A stretch of DNA of 35,774 bases from an uncultured Flavobacteriales bacterium (lineage in GTDB: Bacteria > Bacteroidota > Bacteroidia > Flavobacteriales_D > CAJJDF01). This document shows, in pieces, positions 18,151 through 26,365 of the stretch. Both the position numbers and the translations under genes were made by a program. How positions within the stretch are numbered: the stretch's first letter is position 1; each line of letters starts with the position of its first letter. The notes under the pieces were generated by a model that worked only from the letters and a program-made list of their open reading frames with translations, did no database searches and was not told the origin of the DNA. The DNA lies in assembly GCA_905182785.1 (NCBI GenBank), contig CAJJDF010000069.1, forward strand, positions 1 through 35,774, read 5' to 3'.

Positions 18151-19680
18151 ATGTCAGACGATTTACTAAAAAAAGTAATTTCTCACGCCAAAGAATACGG
18201 CTTTGTTTTCCCTTCCTCAGAGATTTATGATGGATTAAGCGCAACTTACGATTACGGTCAAAACGGTTCTGAGCTTAAAAACAACATAAAAAACTACTGG
18301 TGGACTGCCATGGTAAAGATGCACGAAAATATTGTGGGAATTGACGCTTCTATTTTTATGCACCCAGCTACTTGGAAAGCTTCTGGACATGTAGATGCAT
18401 TTAACGATCCTTTGATTGACAACAAAGACTCGAAAAAAAGATACCGTGCTGATGTTTTGATTGAAGATCACATTGAAAAAATAAGAGGTAAAATAAACAA
18501 AGAAGTTGCTAAAGGATTTAAACGATTTGGAGATGATTTTGACGAAGTAGAATTTCGTAAAACAAACCCAAATGTGTTAAGAAATGTAGTGAAAATTGAA
18601 GAAATTGAGCAAAAATTCAAAGATTCTTTAGGAAAAGATGATTTACCAGCTGTAAAAGCACTAATTGAAGAATTGGAAATTGCTTGTCCTATTTCTGGTT
18701 CAAAAAACTGGACAGAAGTTCGCCAATTCAACTTGATGTTTAGTACCGAAATGGGTTCTGTTGCCGAAGGTGCAAACACAATTTATTTACGTCCAGAAAC
18801 GGCTCAAGGTATATTTGTAAACTTCCTAAACGTTCAAAAAACTGGAAGAATGAAAATTCCTTTTGGTATTGCACAAATAGGAAAAGCATTCCGTAACGAG
18901 ATTATTGCTCGTCAGTTTATATTCCGAATGAGAGAATTTGAACAAATGGAAATGCAATTTTTTGTGAAGCCGGGAACACAAAAAGAATGGTTTGAGTATT
19001 GGAAAAAAACAAGAATAGAATGGCATAACTCTTTAGGATTGGGAGAAGAAAATTACCGTTTTCATGATCATTTAAAAATGGCTCATTATGCAGATGCTGC
19101 TACTGATATCGAATTCAATTTCCCAATGGGATTCAAAGAGCTTGAAGGAATTCATTCTCGTACTGATTTTGATTTGAAAGCTCACGAAGAGCACTCAGGT
19201 AAAAAACTACAATATTTTGATCCACAAGAGAACAAAAGTTACGTTCCTTTCGTGGTCGAAACTTCTATTGGGTTGGATAGAATGTTTTTGGCAATACTTT
19301 CTAATTCATTGAAGGAAGAAAAACTAGAAAACGGAACTGAAAGAACTGTTTTGGCTCTTCCGGCTGCCCTTGCTCCTATCAAAGTAGCAATAATGCCACT
19401 TACTAAGAAAGACGGATTACCAGAGAAAGCTAAGGCAATATTTGACGATTTGAAACTTGATTTCAATTGTACCTATGATGAAAAAGATTCTCCAGGAAAA
19501 AGATACAGAAGACAAGATGCAATTGGAACACCTTTCTGTGTGATGGTAGATCACCAAACTTTGGAAGATAACACAGTAACGATTCGTGATAGAGATACCA
19601 TGAAAAGCGACAGAGTTGCTATTTCTGAATTAAGTGCAATTATTGGTGAGAAAGTGAGTTTTAAGAGTTTGATGAAGTAG
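18151..19680 (+). CDS. glyS: Glycyl-tRNA synthetase (alpha2 type)
   Basis: Charges tRNA-Gly; single-chain class II enzyme of the bacterial/eukaryotic dimeric type, 509 residues. It begins with the region containing the SHAKEYGFVFPSSEIYDG segment. The class II core carries RPETAQGIF at 214-222, FRNEI at 247-251, REFEQMEMQFF near 261-271 and ETSIGLDRM (motif 3). The C-terminal anticodon-binding domain (about 405-509) ends with VTIRDRDTMKSDRV. A near-consensus box TACCTTTC lies 20 nt upstream. It is divergent from ruvC. Confidence 0.96.
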   Translation: MSDDLLKKVISHAKEYGFVFPSSEIYDGLSATYDYGQNGSELKNNIKNYWWTAMVKMHENIVGIDASIFMHPATWKASGHVDAFNDPLIDNKDSKKRYRADVLIEDHIEKIRGKINKEVAKGFKRFGDDFDEVEFRKTNPNVLRNVVKIEEIEQKFKDSLGKDDLPAVKALIEELEIACPISGSKNWTEVRQFNLMFSTEMGSVAEGANTIYLRPETAQGIFVNFLNVQKTGRMKIPFGIAQIGKAFRNEIIARQFIFRMREFEQMEMQFFVKPGTQKEWFEYWKKTRIEWHNSLGLGEENYRFHDHLKMAHYADAATDIEFNFPMGFKELEGIHSRTDFDLKAHEEHSGKKLQYFDPQENKSYVPFVVETSIGLDRMFLAILSNSLKEEKLENGTERTVLALPAALAPIKVAIMPLTKKDGLPEKAKAIFDDLKLDFNCTYDEKDSPGKRYRRQDAIGTPFCVMVDHQTLEDNTVTIRDRDTMKSDRVAISELSAIIGEKVSFKSLMK

Positions 19681-19710
19681 TTCAGCTTTAAACTCACATC
19701 CAAAGCTAAC

Positions 19711-19736
19711 GTCATCCTGAATTTATTTCAGCATCT
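19711..19736 (+). repeat. Degenerate copy of intergenic palindromic repeat
   Basis: A 26-bp sequence beginning GTCATCCTGAA and ending CAGCATCT. It matches the reverse complement of the element at 24787-24814 with about four differences. It lies in the 109-bp gap after glyS. Confidence 0.5.
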
Positions 19737-19789
19737 TTATTCAAGAAAAACTTTAGATTTTGTATCTTCATTTATAAATATATTCATAA

Positions 19790-20533
19790 ATGAAAACAGC
19801 ATTAATTACAGGGGCAACTTCGGGAATTGGGAAATCTACAGCTATACTTTTTGCAAAAAAAGGATACAATCTAATCCTTTGTGGAAGAAGAGAAGAACGA
19901 TTAAATGTTCTCAAACAAACACTCAAAACTAAGGTTCATACTTTGACATTTGATGTGAGAGACAAAGAAGCTGTTTTTAATGCCATCAATTCTATTCCAG
20001 AAGAATTCAAAAACATTGATATCTTGCTAAATAACGCAGGAAATGCTCATGGAATGAGTAAAATCCAAGATGGAAACATAGACGATTGGGACGCTATGAT
20101 GGATGGAAACGTAAAAGGATTATTATACGTTACCAAAGCTGTATTGCCAACAATGATTGCCAACAACAGTGGATTTATTGTAAATATTGGCTCTGTAGCC
20201 GCCAAAGAAGTGTATCCTAATGGAAATGTATATTGTGCATCCAAACATGCTGTGGATGCTCTTAGCAAATCTATGCGAATAGATTTAGCAGGACACAACA
20301 TTAGAGTTTCTGCTATTCATCCTGGAGCTGTAGAAACTGAATTCTCTGAAGTAAGATTTAAAGGAGACAAAGAAAAAGCCGATACCGTGTACCAAGGGTT
20401 TGATGCTTTGCAAGCTCAAGACATTGCCGAAATTATAGAATTTGTAACTTCAAGACCTAGCCATGTCAATATTGAGGACTTAGTCGTTTATCCAACTGCA
20501 CAAGCAAACACCACCACTTTGGTAAAAAACTAA
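19790..20533 (+). CDS. SDR-family NADP-dependent oxidoreductase (YdfG-like)
   Basis: A classical short-chain dehydrogenase of 247 residues. Cofactor motif TGATSGIG is at 7-14, NNAG at 81-84, and catalytic Ser135, Tyr148 and Lys152 (YCASK). The segment CGRREERL after strand 2 favours NADP(H). Overall it resembles YdfG-type 3-hydroxy acid dehydrogenases (serine/malonic semialdehyde reductases); the substrate cannot be fixed from sequence. The next gene, a K+ channel, starts 6 nt after its stop, so the two share a transcript. Confidence 0.88.
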   Translation: MKTALITGATSGIGKSTAILFAKKGYNLILCGRREERLNVLKQTLKTKVHTLTFDVRDKEAVFNAINSIPEEFKNIDILLNNAGNAHGMSKIQDGNIDDWDAMMDGNVKGLLYVTKAVLPTMIANNSGFIVNIGSVAAKEVYPNGNVYCASKHAVDALSKSMRIDLAGHNIRVSAIHPGAVETEFSEVRFKGDKEKADTVYQGFDALQAQDIAEIIEFVTSRPSHVNIEDLVVYPTAQANTTTLVKN

Positions 20534-20539
20534 ACAACA

Positions 20540-21460
20540 ATGCCAGAAGAAGATTTAGGATTTGGAGACAAATATGACAAAAATGAAAAGCGCCTTTTTA
20601 ATAAAGATGGCTCTTTTAATGTGAAGAAAACGGGTGTATTAAGAGGTGTTCGAGACATCTATATCCACCTTATTGAAATCCCCTGGGGCAAGTTTATTTT
20701 TGGCCTGTTTGGAGTGTATTTTATTTTAAATTTATTTTTTGCTTTAATCTATTTTTCAATTGGAATAGATAATTTAAGTGGAGCTCAATCAGGAAGTCCT
20801 GCAGAAGATTTTATGAGTTGTTTTTATTTCAGCTCCCAAACATTTACTACCGTAGGTTACGGAACTATTTCCCCTTTAGGAATTGCAGTAAACCTTATTG
20901 CATCCATTGAAGCAATGATAGGATTATTAAGTTTTTCCCTAGCAACAGGGTTACTCTTTGGACGATTTTCTAGAGCCAATTTGAAATTGAAATTCAGTGA
21001 TAATATCCTTATTTCCGATTACGCAAAAAACGAAGGAAAAGGACTTATGTTTAGAGTCACAAACAGAAGAAATACTAACTTATTAGATACTTCGGCAGAA
21101 GTAATTACAACCACCTATCACATAGATGAAAACGGAGAAATGAAGAGAGATTATTCTACTTTGGAGCTCGAGTTAAGCGAAATAAAAATGTTCCCTTCGC
21201 TCTGGACAATAGTTCATCCGATAAATGAAGACAGTATTTTTGCTAAGAACTCTTTGGAAGAATTAAAACGAAGAAACCTTGAAATTCTTGTCCTCATAAA
21301 ATCTCATGACGAAACTTATGGGCAAATAGTTCATGCTAGAACTTCTTACAAAGGAAATGAAATTGTAGACAATGCCAATTTTTTAAAATCTAGTTTGTTA
21401 AACAAAGAGGGCGATATCAAATTAGATATTAATAAGATTGGAGAGTTTGTAAAGAAGTAA
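20540..21460 (+). CDS. Inward-rectifier potassium channel (KirBac type)
   Basis: A two-transmembrane K+ channel subunit of 306 residues. A slide-helix region precedes TM1 (about 52-76). A pore helix and selectivity filter TVGYG (104-108) follow, then TM2 (about 117-141). The cytoplasmic Ig-like Kir domain (about 148-300) contains LMFRVTNRRNTNLLD, the RxxN pattern of the family. This is the normal length for a KirBac. It is coupled to the preceding SDR gene with a 6-nt gap. Physiological role in this organism is unknown; no regulator is adjacent. Confidence 0.94.
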   Translation: MPEEDLGFGDKYDKNEKRLFNKDGSFNVKKTGVLRGVRDIYIHLIEIPWGKFIFGLFGVYFILNLFFALIYFSIGIDNLSGAQSGSPAEDFMSCFYFSSQTFTTVGYGTISPLGIAVNLIASIEAMIGLLSFSLATGLLFGRFSRANLKLKFSDNILISDYAKNEGKGLMFRVTNRRNTNLLDTSAEVITTTYHIDENGEMKRDYSTLELELSEIKMFPSLWTIVHPINEDSIFAKNSLEELKRRNLEILVLIKSHDETYGQIVHARTSYKGNEIVDNANFLKSSLLNKEGDIKLDINKIGEFVKK

Positions 21461-21503
21461 TAAAGACCTACTTATTTTCTAAAATCTAATTCAGCTGATA
21501 GTA

Positions 21504-22949
21504 CTAAGCTTTCAAAGGTATTGCCTTCAAAACCTCTAAAGTAAATTTCCAATATTTTTGAGCTGAAGAAATACTTGCTCTTTCATCAGGTGAGTGAGCT
21601 CCTTTGATTGTTGGACCAAAAGAAATCATGTCCATCTCTGGGTAATTTGTTCCCAAAATACCACACTCTAATCCTGCATGGCAAGCCATTACTCTTGGTT
21701 TTTCATTGAACAAAGTTTCGTATTTCTCTTCCAAAACTGTCAATATCTCTGAATCTCTATTTGGTTTCCATCCTGGGTAATCACCCCCCGTTTCTATTGA
21801 AAACCCTGCTAATTCGAAAGTAGAACTTAAGTTATTTGCCATGTTCCATTTTCCAGATTCTACCGAAGAACGAGTCAAACAAAGAACTTCTATTTTACCC
21901 TCTTTGGCTTCTACTCTTGCTACGTTATTAGATGTTTCAACTAAATCTTTAATGTCTGGTGACATTCTAAAAACTCCATTGTGAGCGGCATAAACCGCAC
22001 TAATAAATGCTTTTTGATCATTCCTAGACATTACAGCACTTGCATCCTCTGTTCCTTGTAATAAAATAACTAAGTCTGGCTCAATTGTTTTGAACTCAGC
22101 AATTATTTCATTTTTTATTCCCTCAAAAGCAGTATTAAAATTCTCTATGTCTTCAGTAACAATAACAGAATTACTTTCTCTAGGAATAGCATTTCTTAAT
22201 CCACCTCCCATTACTGTAGCAATTTGCATGTAGTTTTGAGTTGCGTGAAATACTCTATTCATTAGTTTATTTGCATTACCAAGTCCTTCGTGAATTTGCA
22301 TTCCCGAGTGACCTCCTTGTAATCCTTTTACCGTAATTTTTAAACTAATTCCGTTTATTTGCTCTTGAGTATAAGCTCTCGTTACAGTCATGTCAACACC
22401 TCCAGCACAACCAATGCTAAACTCATCATCATCTTCTGTATCTAGATTTAATAAAATTTCACCTGTCAAATATCCTCCTTGTAATCCCAAGGCACCAGTC
22501 ATTCCTGTTTCTTCGTCAATTGTAAATAAAGCTTCTATTGCTGGGTGAGGAATATCCGTAGACTCCAAAATAGCCATAATTGTAGCTACTCCCAAACCAT
22601 TATCAGCTCCCAAAGTTGTTCCTTCTGCTTTTACCCAGTCTCCTTCAATTTTCATTTTAATTCCTTCCGAATCAAAATCAAAATCTGTTTCGTTATTTTT
22701 TTGATGAACCATATCCAAATGCGATTGCATTACAATCGTTTTTCTATCTTCCATTCCAGCAGTTGCAGGCTTTTTTATAATTACATTTTGAACAGGATCT
22801 ATCACAACATCCAATCCTAAGTTTTTACCAAACTCTACCATAAAAGCAATGACTCTTTCTTCCTTTTTAGAAGGTCTTGGAACTGCATTTAAATCTGCAA
22901 ATTTATTCCATAATTGTTTTGGTTCTAGGTCTCTTACTGCTTGGCTCAT
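21504..22949 (-). CDS. pepD: Cytosol non-specific dipeptidase (aminoacyl-histidine dipeptidase)
   Basis: M20-family dizinc dipeptidase of 481 residues. Metal-ligand motifs are SHLDMV (His of the first site), LGADNGLG (bridging Asp) and DEETG (catalytic Glu and ligand), followed by the lid domain with GGHSG and a C-terminal GAHSPDERASI His motif. The ATG at 22949 (MSQAVRDLEPKQLW) begins the conserved domain. A longer reading to 23030 adds 27 Lys/Tyr-rich residues, crosses the -7 box and was rejected. It is divergent from the pseudouridine synthase gene. Confidence 0.94.
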   Translation of the reverse strand: MSQAVRDLEPKQLWNKFADLNAVPRPSKKEERVIAFMVEFGKNLGLDVVIDPVQNVIIKKPATAGMEDRKTIVMQSHLDMVHQKNNETDFDFDSEGIKMKIEGDWVKAEGTTLGADNGLGVATIMAILESTDIPHPAIEALFTIDEETGMTGALGLQGGYLTGEILLNLDTEDDDEFSIGCAGGVDMTVTRAYTQEQINGISLKITVKGLQGGHSGMQIHEGLGNANKLMNRVFHATQNYMQIATVMGGGLRNAIPRESNSVIVTEDIENFNTAFEGIKNEIIAEFKTIEPDLVILLQGTEDASAVMSRNDQKAFISAVYAAHNGVFRMSPDIKDLVETSNNVARVEAKEGKIEVLCLTRSSVESGKWNMANNLSSTFELAGFSIETGGDYPGWKPNRDSEILTVLEEKYETLFNEKPRVMACHAGLECGILGTNYPEMDMISFGPTIKGAHSPDERASISSAQKYWKFTLEVLKAIPLKA

Positions 22950-22971
22950 AATTGTCTTTTTTATTAAAGTA

Positions 22972-22979
22972 CAAAGGTA
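22972..22979 (-). promoter_or_regulatory. -7 promoter box for pepD
   Basis: The minus strand reads TACCTTTG, an exact TAnnTTTG, 22 nt before the chosen ATG. Confidence 0.55.
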
Positions 22980-23049
22980 AGAATAATTGAGATTTATATA
23001 GAGATTATGTACTTTCTTCTTCTTTTTCAATAAATCTTGATTTTTTTTG

Positions 23050-23080
23050 TTTCTTTTTTTGCGTCAAGGCAAAAAGAAGA
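23050..23080. other. Hairpin in the pepD-pseudouridine synthase gap
   Basis: TTTTTGC pairs with GCAAAAA around loop GTCAAG, extended imperfectly by T/A-rich arms. It lies between two divergent promoters, so its role is not clear. Confidence 0.35.
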
Positions 23081-23113
23081 AAATTGCTTAATAGTAAATC
23101 AAACTAAATAAAT

Positions 23114-23121
23114 TACCTTTG
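23114..23121 (+). promoter_or_regulatory. -7 promoter box immediately before the pseudouridine synthase start
   Basis: TACCTTTG ends only 4 nt before the ATG at 23126. Transcription would start at or next to the A of the start codon, implying a leaderless mRNA. Confidence 0.5.
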
Positions 23122-23125
23122 TACT

Positions 23126-24082
23126 ATGAAGAAGAGAACAACAAATAATCCTAGAGGCCGCAACAAGAATGTGGATGAGGATAGATCGAAGAAGAGCGGA
23201 TTTAAAACGAGTGGAAGTTTTTATAAAAGTTCAGGGAAACCTGGTGCTGGAAAACCAAGTGGAGGGAGGTCTGGTGACGGGAAGCCAAGTTTAGGAAAAC
23301 ACGGAAGTAAACCTTATACGAACAAAACGAATAGAACTGAAAGCAAAGCTCCAAAACGTTCGTTGGATGGAAAAATAAGATTGAATAGGTTTTTGGCTCA
23401 AGCTGGAATTTGTTCTAGAAGAGAAGCAGATGTTTTGATAGAGACAGGTGTGATTGAGGTAAACAACAAGATTGTAACCGAATTGGGAACAAAGATTGAT
23501 CCACAACAAGATGTGGTTCATTACGGTGGAGATAAGATAAAAGTGGAGAAATATCAATACGTGTTATTAAATAAACCTAAAGATTTTATTACAACATCTA
23601 AAGATCCTCAAAACCGTAAAACAGTTCTTGAATTGGTAAGTAATGCTTGTATTGAAAGAATTTACCCAGTAGGAAGATTGGATAGAAATACACTTGGATT
23701 GCTATTGTTTACAAATGACGGAATGTTAGCAGAAAAACTAACTCACCCAAGAAATGAAATTGCAAAAGTGTACCAAGTAGAGGTTGACCAAACCATACAA
23801 AAAGCACACATGCAAATGATGATTGATGGATTTGAGCTGGAAGATGGGTATGCTAAAGTAGATGACATTACTTTTGCTGATAATGGATCAAGTAAAACAA
23901 GTGCAGTCTTAACAATCCACTCTGGAAGAAACAGAATTGTAAGAAGAATATTTGAACATTTTGATTATAAAATTAAAAAACTTGACCGTATTCGTTTTGC
24001 GACTTTAGACAAGAAAGGATTGCAAAGAGGACACTGGAGACATCTTACCGAAGAGGAAGTTGGATTTTTAAAGACTATGTAA
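23126..24082 (+). CDS. rRNA pseudouridine synthase, RsuA/RluB family
   Basis: Converts a specific uridine in rRNA to pseudouridine; RluB-like by overall layout, though the target base cannot be proven. It has 318 residues. A basic, Gly/Ser/Lys-rich low-complexity extension covers 1-78. The S4 RNA-binding domain (about 84-130, RLNRFLAQAGICSRREAD) follows, then the catalytic domain with GRLDRNT at 183-189 (catalytic D186) and GRNRIVRR near the end. The -7 box lies 4 nt before this ATG. No other Met occurs until the catalytic domain, so the start is kept. DUF2480 gene follows after 3 nt. Confidence 0.92.
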   Translation: MKKRTTNNPRGRNKNVDEDRSKKSGFKTSGSFYKSSGKPGAGKPSGGRSGDGKPSLGKHGSKPYTNKTNRTESKAPKRSLDGKIRLNRFLAQAGICSRREADVLIETGVIEVNNKIVTELGTKIDPQQDVVHYGGDKIKVEKYQYVLLNKPKDFITTSKDPQNRKTVLELVSNACIERIYPVGRLDRNTLGLLLFTNDGMLAEKLTHPRNEIAKVYQVEVDQTIQKAHMQMMIDGFELEDGYAKVDDITFADNGSSKTSAVLTIHSGRNRIVRRIFEHFDYKIKKLDRIRFATLDKKGLQRGHWRHLTEEEVGFLKTM

Positions 24083-24085
24083 TAT

Positions 24086-24598
24086 ATGCAAAAAGAAATT
24101 ATAAATAAAGTAGCCAACAGTGGATTAATTAATCTCGATTTAGCAGAGTATTATCCAAAAGGAGAACGTGTTATTTATGACCTAAAACAAAACCTTTGGC
24201 AAGAATTTGTACTCAAAGAAAAAGACTTTAGGCTCTTTGTAAAAGAAAACGATTGGTCTGTTTATGAAGGGAAATATGTTGCTCTGCTCAATTCAGCAGA
24301 TGCAATTATCCCCTCTTGGGCTTACATGGTTTTGACTAATGCGCTAGAACCATTTGCACTGGATGTTATCTGTGGAAATTTAGATGCTTTGGAGTCTGTT
24401 ATCTTTTCTAAATCTCTAGAAAAAAACTTTAATCCTAACGATTATGCAGACCAAAGAGTCATAATCAAAGGATGTGGAGAAATTCCAATTCATAATTCTG
24501 CTTATGCCAAAGCCGTAAATTTACTGAAGCCAGTTGTAAAAAGTTTGATGTATGGTGAAGCTTGTTCGGCTGTGCCAGTTTATAAGAAAGGGAAATGA
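24086..24598 (+). CDS. DUF2480 family protein
   Basis: A 170-residue protein of a Bacteroidota family without known function (recognised by the pattern of GLINLDLAEYYPKGERVIYDL and SADAIIPSWAYMVL). There is no signal peptide or membrane segment, so it is cytosolic. Near the C-terminus a DQRVIIKGCGE segment contains a Cys. It starts 3 nt after the pseudouridine synthase gene and is probably cotranslated with it, which suggests a link to RNA or ribosome maturation by context only. A repeat element follows its stop. Confidence 0.8.
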   Translation: MQKEIINKVANSGLINLDLAEYYPKGERVIYDLKQNLWQEFVLKEKDFRLFVKENDWSVYEGKYVALLNSADAIIPSWAYMVLTNALEPFALDVICGNLDALESVIFSKSLEKNFNPNDYADQRVIIKGCGEIPIHNSAYAKAVNLLKPVVKSLMYGEACSAVPVYKKGK

Positions 24599-24601
24599 CA
24601 C

Positions 24602-24814
24602 CTGTCATGCTGAACTCGTTTCAGTATCTTTCTTTATTGAAATATTACGTGAAAAACACCCTTCGATTCTCTCCCTATCGGTCAAACTCAGGGTTCAGTT
24701 CAGCACAATTAGCGGGCTGAGGGTTTTCCACAAGAAAAAAGTCTCGAAGGCCAACTTATGAAATGCAATGTGAAATGTTCTTCACTAGATCCTGAATCAA
24801 GTTCAGGATGACAG
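24602..24814. repeat. Degenerate intergenic repeat with inverted ends
   Basis: The left end at 24602-24629 (CTGTCATGCTGAACT...) and right end at 24787-24814 (...AAGTTCAGGATGACAG) are 28-bp imperfect inverted repeats with four differences. Each is itself a palindrome around CTGAA/TTCAG. The interior holds further Bacteroidota-like palindromic pieces (CCCTTCGA, TCGAAGG, CTCAGGGTTCAG). No protein coding is credible. It fills the gap between DUF2480 and the aldehyde dehydrogenase and resembles a decayed MITE or REP-like element. Confidence 0.6.
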
Positions 24815-24877
24815 ATGGATATGTGTTTAAATTTTTCGTTTCTCTTCTCTTTTTTCTATTTTAAAAAAACTAATCAT

Positions 24878-24885
24878 TAAATTTG
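24878..24885 (+). promoter_or_regulatory. -7 promoter box immediately before the aldehyde dehydrogenase start
   Basis: TAAATTTG matches TAnnTTTG and ends 3 nt before the ATG at 24889, suggesting a leaderless mRNA. It overlaps the alternative TTG start at 24883. Confidence 0.45.
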
Positions 24886-24888
24886 AGA

Positions 24889-26328
24889 ATGATTACAATC
24901 GAAAACTACATAAACGGAGAATTAGTTGCCCCATTTGAAGGAAAATACATAGATAATTACAATCCATCTAAAGGAGAAGTTTACAGCCAAATACCTAATT
25001 CGCAGAAAGAAGATGTGGATTTAGCTGCAAAAGCGGCTTCAGATGCTTTTCCGGGTTGGAGTAAAACGCCAAAGAATAAAAGGTCCGAAATTTTGGTTCG
25101 TTTGGCAGACTTAATTGACAAAAACTTAGATGAATTAGCAAGAGCAGAAGCTTTAGATAACGGAAAACCATATAAATTAGCAACTCGAGTAGATATTCCA
25201 AGAGCAAGTGCTAACATTCGATTCTTTGCAACAGCAATTCTTCATGATGCCTCTCAATCGCATCACATGGAAGAAGGATTTACAAACTACACATTAAATC
25301 ACCCTTTGGGAGTTGTAGGTGCAATTTCACCTTGGAATTTACCTCTTTATTTATTCACTTGGAAAATTGCTCCAGCAATTGCATCTGGATGTACTGTAAT
25401 TGCAAAACCATCAGAAGTTACTCCAATGACAGCTTATTTGTTTTCTAAATTATGCATTGAAGCGGGTTTACCAAAAGGAGTATTGAATATTGTTCACGGA
25501 TTGGGAGCTCACGCAGGAGATGCGATTGTTTCTCACCCAAAAGTGAAAGCAATTTCATTTACTGGAGGAACAGCAACTGGAAGAATCATTGGAAGAAAAG
25601 CTGCCGAATCTTTCAAAAAAACCTCTTTGGAATTAGGTGGGAAAAACCCAAATATCATTTTTGCTGATTGTGATTTTGATGCCATGCTCAACACAACTTT
25701 GCATTCCTCTTTTGCTAATCAAGGGCAAATTTGCTTGTGTGGATCTCGTATTTTCATTCAAAAGCCAATTTACGAAAAGTTTAAAAAAGCATTTCTGGCA
25801 AAACTAGCAAATCATACCGTTGGTAATCCTTTTGATGAAGGAACAAAAATGGGAGCTCTTGTCTCTAAAGATCATTTAGAGAAAGTCTTGGGATACGTAA
25901 AACTAGCTCAAGAAGAAGGTGGAAAAGTCCTATTTGGAGGAAACCAACTTACAGTTGAAGGAAGTGAAAATGGATATTACATGGAGCCAACTGTGATAGA
26001 AGGATTAGATTTTAATTGCAGAACAAACCAAGAAGAGATTTTTGGACCTGTAGTGACATTAACTCCTTTTGAAACAGAAGAAGAAGTGCTTGAATACGCC
26101 AACTCAACTGAATATGGCTTAGCTGCCACAGTGTGGACAGAAAACTTAACTACAGCACAAAGAATGTCGCAAGAGTTAGAGTCTGGAATTGTTTGGATAA
26201 ACTGCTGGCTAGTTCGTGATTTAAGAACTCCGTTTGGTGGTGTAAAAAACTCTGGGCTGGGCCGTGAAGGTGGTTTTAGAGCTTTGGAATTCTTTACTGA
26301 ACCTAAGAATGTGTGTATAAAGTATTAG
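24889..26328 (+). CDS. NAD(P)-dependent aldehyde dehydrogenase (muconic-semialdehyde type)
   Basis: Oxidises an aldehyde to the acid; 479 residues. Oxyanion Asn150 lies in SPWN, the nucleotide loop FTGGTATG at 224-231, general base Glu248 in ELGGKNP and catalytic Cys282 in GQICLC. It most resembles 2-hydroxy- or 2-aminomuconic semialdehyde dehydrogenases (kynurenine or aromatic degradation), but no other pathway gene is adjacent, so the substrate is uncertain. The ATG at 24889 (MITIENYING) is preferred over TTG at 24883, which lies inside the -7 box. The gene is alone on its strand, flanked by a repeat upstream and convergent genes downstream. Confidence 0.92.
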   Translation: MITIENYINGELVAPFEGKYIDNYNPSKGEVYSQIPNSQKEDVDLAAKAASDAFPGWSKTPKNKRSEILVRLADLIDKNLDELARAEALDNGKPYKLATRVDIPRASANIRFFATAILHDASQSHHMEEGFTNYTLNHPLGVVGAISPWNLPLYLFTWKIAPAIASGCTVIAKPSEVTPMTAYLFSKLCIEAGLPKGVLNIVHGLGAHAGDAIVSHPKVKAISFTGGTATGRIIGRKAAESFKKTSLELGGKNPNIIFADCDFDAMLNTTLHSSFANQGQICLCGSRIFIQKPIYEKFKKAFLAKLANHTVGNPFDEGTKMGALVSKDHLEKVLGYVKLAQEEGGKVLFGGNQLTVEGSENGYYMEPTVIEGLDFNCRTNQEEIFGPVVTLTPFETEEEVLEYANSTEYGLAATVWTENLTTAQRMSQELESGIVWINCWLVRDLRTPFGGVKNSGLGREGGFRALEFFTEPKNVCIKY

Positions 26329-26335
26329 TTGTCAC

Positions 26336-26355
26336 AAACAATAAGCAAATTGTTT
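26336..26355. terminator. Weak bidirectional hairpin between convergent genes
   Basis: AAACAAT pairs perfectly with ATTGTTT around loop AAGCAA. The stem is AT-rich and the T run is short, so termination is plausible but weak. Confidence 0.4.
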
Positions 26356-26365
26356 CGCCTAGCTT

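Noticed and set aside
22950-23030. Longer N-terminus for pepD
   Set aside because: It crosses the TACCTTTG promoter box and adds a Lys/Tyr-rich stretch not seen in the family.
24552-24761. Open frame of 69 codons over the DUF2480 end and repeat
   Set aside because: It overlaps DUF2480 in another frame and consists mainly of the palindromic repeat.
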